Assembly: GCA_021827255.1 (NCBI GenBank)
Contig: JAKAWO010000136.1
Coordinates: 1 to 7,940 of the forward strand
Direction of reading: 5' to 3'
Source: Acidobacteriota bacterium
GTDB taxonomy: Bacteria; Acidobacteriota; Terriglobia; UBA7540
DNA: 7,940 bases
This document shows positions 5,457-7,940 of this stretch, piece by piece (position 1 is the stretch's first letter; the number at the start of each line of letters is the position of its first letter). A program made the translations under genes and the position numbers. The notes under the pieces are model-generated. The model did not search any database. It had not been told where the DNA came from and was given only the letters and a program-made list of their open reading frames with translations.

Positions 5457-5771
5457 TTACAAACTTCGGCCGGCGTCTTCCGCCAGCACGACTTGCAGTT
5501 TCTTGCGCAAATCCTCCAATTGTTTCGATTTGAACGAGCGGCGCGTTTCTTCAAGCACGCGCACGGCCTCGATGAGCGCGGCGCGATATTTCTGGCGGGG
5601 CGAACAATCCACCAGCGGGCAATATGGGATCGAGCCGTTGCCGTGCTCCTCCGCCTCCAGCAGCTTGAGCATCGTCTCGCGCTGATGGTTCACGCGCGCG
5701 GTGATCTCCTCCGCCACCTGGGTCACATATTCGCGCATGGAAAGTCCGCGAGTGTCGCCGTTTTGTTGCAT
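5457..5771 (-). CDS. Small uncharacterised protein, helix-rich
   Basis: From ATG 5771 the protein is 104 residues, without a signal peptide or membrane segment. It is rich in charged residues. Two predicted helical stretches flank a central GSIPYCPLVDCSPRQKYR, which has a CX4C pair; the C-terminal half (EAVRVLEETRRSFKSKQL and beyond) could form a coiled coil. I do not recognise a named family. Start choice is uncertain. ATG 5771 has AAGAGGA about 11 bases upstream. ATG 5738 (93 residues, beginning MREYVTQV) has no ribosome site but would suit a promoter at 5806-5777. ATG 5810 has neither. Frame integrity, the perfect terminator just downstream and the balanced composition support a real gene. 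It might share regulation with the cytochrome operon if the terminator leaks. Confidence 0.65.
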   Translation of the reverse strand: MQQNGDTRGLSMREYVTQVAEEITARVNHQRETMLKLLEAEEHGNGSIPYCPLVDCSPRQKYRAALIEAVRVLEETRRSFKSKQLEDLRKKLQVVLAEDAGRSL

Positions 5772-5776
5772 GAGGC

Positions 5777-5806
5777 ACGCTATCCTCTTGCCTCTGCAAC
5801 TGTCAA
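5777..5806 (-). promoter_or_regulatory. Possible promoter of the small gene
   Basis: A perfect TTGACA (5806-5801) is followed after 18 bases by TAGCGT (5782-5777), only three of six -10 bases. Start of transcription near 5770 would favour translation from ATG 5738. It is a weak call: the -10 is poor, and an upstream alternative (TTGTCG-N18-TATGAA) scores similarly. Confidence 0.25.
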
Positions 5807-5906
5807 TCATTGAAACCCATTAGATGCGGCATGTTTTCATACGATGAGCGCGACGCGGGCGACAAAGTAGGCGTCACGATGGCTTTCGTTGCGCCGACAT
5901 CTATTC

Positions 5907-5956
5907 AGCCTTGGTTCAAGGCTCGCTCAGGCTGCGCCCCTTGGGCCGCTGAGCGA
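5907..5956. repeat. Two abutting perfect hairpins in the spacer
   Basis: AGCCTTG (5907-5913) pairs with CAAGGCT (5917-5923) over a 3-base loop. Starting at the same base, TCGCTCAG (5923-5930) pairs with CTGAGCGA (5949-5956), with GCCC/GGGC nested inside. This is the only clear structure in the spacer of about 290-330 bases between the small gene and the Ig-domain gene, where no gene was seen. No U-tract follows on either strand. REP-like palindrome or transcript-end structure are both possible. Confidence 0.45.
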
Positions 5957-6062
5957 TGCGGGCGGTCGTTTTGGCATCGGCTTTGGGAGCAGATGAAAGT
6001 GGCGAGAGAGCGGCGCTCCCTCATGTCCGTGGCTGCGCGAGATGGCCGAGCGTTAACCGCCG

Positions 6063-6095
6063 TGCTCTGAGCCGGCCCCGTTGTCGGGCTGAGCA
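6063..6095 (-). terminator. Hairpin directly after the Ig-domain gene stop
   Basis: Four bases past the TAG (6101-6099), TGCTCAGCC (6095-6087) pairs with GGCT and GAGCA (6073-6070 and 6067-6063) with a two-base bulge. A CCCG/CGGG stem with an ACAA loop is an alternative inner fold. No U-run follows, so termination here would be weak or factor-dependent. Confidence 0.3.
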
Positions 6096-6098
6096 TCT

Positions 6099-7940
6099 CT
6101 AGTGTTGCTTCTTCCCATGGCCATGCGCTGGCTTGACGGTTAGCGTCGCGCTGGCGCTTGAGCCGTTGTAGCTGGCGGCGATGGTGACAATGGTCGAGGT
6201 GGTCACGGAGCTGGTAGTTACGGCGAACGTGGCGCTCGTTGCTCCGGCAGCGACGGTAACGCTGGCAGGAACCTGGGCCACCGTCGAGTCGCTTGTGAGC
6301 GAGACTGAAGCTCCGCCCGAGGGCGCGGCGGCGCTCAGCGTGACCGTGCCCGCGGACGAACTGCCTCCCGTGACGCTCGACGGGTTAAGGCTGACCGAGG
6401 AAACTGTCACTGTAGGCGCGGACCCATTAACCGTCAGGACAACGCTGCTGACATTGGTCACGCCGCCACCCGTTGCCGCGATGTTGAGCGTGTAAGTTCC
6501 GGCGGGGGTTGTGCTGCTCGTGTTCACCGTCAGGGCCGTCGAGCCGGTGCCAGCGACCGAACCGACGGTATAGCTGGCGCCGGTCGGCAGTCCAGAAACA
6601 CTGAAGGTTGTGCTGACGGCTGATCCGCCCGAAGGATTGACGCTCAAAGTGTAATTGGCCGGCGACCCTGCCGTAACGGTTTGGCTGGCGGGTTCGGCGT
6701 CGAGGGCGAGCGTCGGGCAGTTCGAAAAACGGATCGGAGCGATTTGACTGCTCCAGTTGAAGTTGCCGGTCTGCCTCAGATATTCGTTTGTGTACCAGAA
6801 GGTGCAATCGTCGGTGGGATCAACGGTCATGGCGCTGTAGTCGCCCCAGCGGTTGTAACTGGTCTGCGAGCCGCTGCCAAGGATGATGGGCGTTTCCGTT
6901 TCCATCGCGTTGAGGGCATCGACGCCTGGTTCGTGGCCAGTGAAGGCGATTTCCGGGTTGATGCCGCTGCTGGAGACGCTGTACCCAAGGGCGATGTCCT
7001 GAACCTCATCCATGGCGATCGAGGGCATCCAGCGGTAATTCGAGTCAGGGTCAAAAGTACTTGCCTGAGTGACGCCCCACCCCTGCCCGGAATTCTGCAA
7101 CTCATACCATCGGGCGGCGGTGTTGCCGTTTCCTGTGTCCACCGACTGGCTGGCGACGAGCGTTTCCGTGCCGCCGAGGTTGCGATAGGCCAGGCGATAC
7201 ATCATGCGGTCGCCGAGCGAATCAAGCTGCTGCTTGGTGTTCGCCTGCGGAATGCAAGCGCCGCCGCCGCAAGCTTCGGAGAAAGCGGGTACGGGGATGG
7301 TCTTGAGCAGGGAGAAGGTTAAGTGATCGGAGCTGAACTGCCACACGTTCAGAGAGTTTGAGCCGAAATTCAGGTAATAGTCGGCTTCTGCCGGAGGCGC
7401 GGAGGTTGTGCCGGAGACGCCTGAGACGGCGCCGTCGAGGTCGGCGGGCAAGATGGGGCTGTAGCTTGAGCCGAGAGGAGGAGTGCAAATGATGGAGGCT
7501 GACTGACCGTTGAGCATGGCGCTGCGATCCAGAACGCATGCGGTGGGGCCTTGGTAGATGCTCCCATTAAAAAAGCTGTTGAATGAGACGTAGTAGCCGT
7601 CAGGCCAGACCGCCAGCTTCGGATAGTCAGGAAAATTGTGGGCGTTGTTGGGAACGGGGAACTGGTAGGTGTAGTACGCGCCCATGGCGTCCGGGGTGAG
7701 CGAAACGGCGACGCAAAGGTAATAAGGCTTGGTGAAGACCGGTTGCATCAATACCCAGCGGCCAGCCTGCTTGTCGAACTGGGCGATGGGGTCTCCGCTG
7801 TTGTTAGTTCCGCAAGCGCCGCCCACGCTCTGCCAGAGAGTGTTGCCGGCGGCGGGGCCGTATTCGACCGCGCCGGTGAATTTGTTGAACACGGCGAAAG
7901 AGGCGTTGACCCATTGCACGTACTCAGTGGAACCCGCGGC
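6099..7940 (-). CDS. Secreted protein with C-terminal Ig-like domains (5' end beyond window)
   Basis: 613 residues are visible. The frame is open through the right edge (reading AAGSTEYVQWVNASFAVFNK), so the GTG at 7919 is not the true start and the signal peptide lies outside. Residues below count from that GTG. The first 400 or so form a Tyr/Trp- and Asn-rich extracellular module with several cysteines (36, 69, 128, 145, 217, 222, 372, 401), SGDPIAQFDK and YNRWGDYSAMTVDP, a pattern I recall from large secreted acidobacterial proteins of unknown function. Two Ig-like domains follow (about 403-498 and 504-596), the second of the 'V-x-L-x-P-x-x-V-x-G-G' type. The tail HGHGKKQH is basic and His-rich. 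A surface or extracellular role is likely; no catalytic site was recognised. No sorting motif is evident at the C-terminus. Confidence 0.85.
   Translation of the reverse strand, partial: AAGSTEYVQWVNASFAVFNKFTGAVEYGPAAGNTLWQSVGGACGTNNSGDPIAQFDKQAGRWVLMQPVFTKPYYLCVAVSLTPDAMGAYYTYQFPVPNNAHNFPDYPKLAVWPDGYYVSFNSFFNGSIYQGPTACVLDRSAMLNGQSASIICTPPLGSSYSPILPADLDGAVSGVSGTTSAPPAEADYYLNFGSNSLNVWQFSSDHLTFSLLKTIPVPAFSEACGGGACIPQANTKQQLDSLGDRMMYRLAYRNLGGTETLVASQSVDTGNGNTAARWYELQNSGQGWGVTQASTFDPDSNYRWMPSIAMDEVQDIALGYSVSSSGINPEIAFTGHEPGVDALNAMETETPIILGSGSQTSYNRWGDYSAMTVDPTDDCTFWYTNEYLRQTGNFNWSSQIAPIRFSNCPTLALDAEPASQTVTAGSPANYTLSVNPSGGSAVSTTFSVSGLPTGASYTVGSVAGTGSTALTVNTSSTTPAGTYTLNIAATGGGVTNVSSVVLTVNGSAPTVTVSSVSLNPSSVTGGSSSAGTVTLSAAAPSGGASVSLTSDSTVAQVPASVTVAAGATSATFAVTTSSVTTSTIVTIAASYNGSSASATLTVKPAHGHGKKQH

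Noticed and set aside
5905..5925. tRNA T-arm-like GGTTCAAGG
   Set aside because: The bases form a 7-bp stem with a 3-base loop, not a 5-bp stem with a 7-base loop, and no anticodon or acceptor arms are found around it.
6181..6495. Plus-strand 104-residue frame opposite the Ig domains
   Set aside because: Val/Thr/Ala-rich complement of the Ig-like repeats, with no ribosome site or domain.

Overview
The window looks like a piece of a GC-rich (roughly 60%) bacterial chromosome, most likely an acidobacterium (Terriglobia/Solibacter-like). The reasons are a CRTAC1-type (FG-GAP plus ASPIC/UnbV) lipoprotein paired with a membrane multiheme cytochrome c, a secreted protein ending in alanine/serine/threonine/valine-rich Ig-like domains, and compact palindromic repeats between genes. 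This assignment is by recognition of gene style, not by a search.

Layout. Positions 1-151 hold, on the minus strand, what reads as the degraded N-terminal part of an IS1634/IS4-like transposase. Next to it, at about 149-277, is a candidate miniature element: imperfect terminal inverted repeats enclose a 51-base palindrome that folds as a perfect three-way junction. An extended -10 promoter follows, then a STAS-domain anti-sigma-factor antagonist (368-754, plus strand). A strong promoter and a hairpin-bearing leader precede a 67-residue cold-shock protein (924-1127, plus strand).

The rest is on the minus strand. From right to left it holds: a large secreted protein with two C-terminal Ig-like domains whose N-terminus lies beyond the window (6099-7940); a spacer with hairpins; a small uncharacterised protein (5457-5771); a very strong intrinsic terminator (5326-5396); and a two-gene operon with an ATGA overlap. 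The operon's first gene (3070-5235) encodes an integral-membrane cytochrome b-like module fused to a five-heme periplasmic cytochrome c. Its second gene (1289-3073) encodes a predicted Tat-exported lipoprotein with seven calcium-loop FG-GAP repeats and an ASPIC/UnbV domain.

Working together. The cytochrome is best read as a quinol-to-periplasm electron-transfer protein: two predicted b hemes in the membrane bundle and five c hemes outside. The CRTAC1-type protein is translated in coupling with it and probably sits on the same cell-envelope face. The terminator stands just before this operon and no convincing promoter was seen between them, so read-through or attenuation may matter. The STAS and cold-shock genes are independent regulatory genes that converge on the operon.
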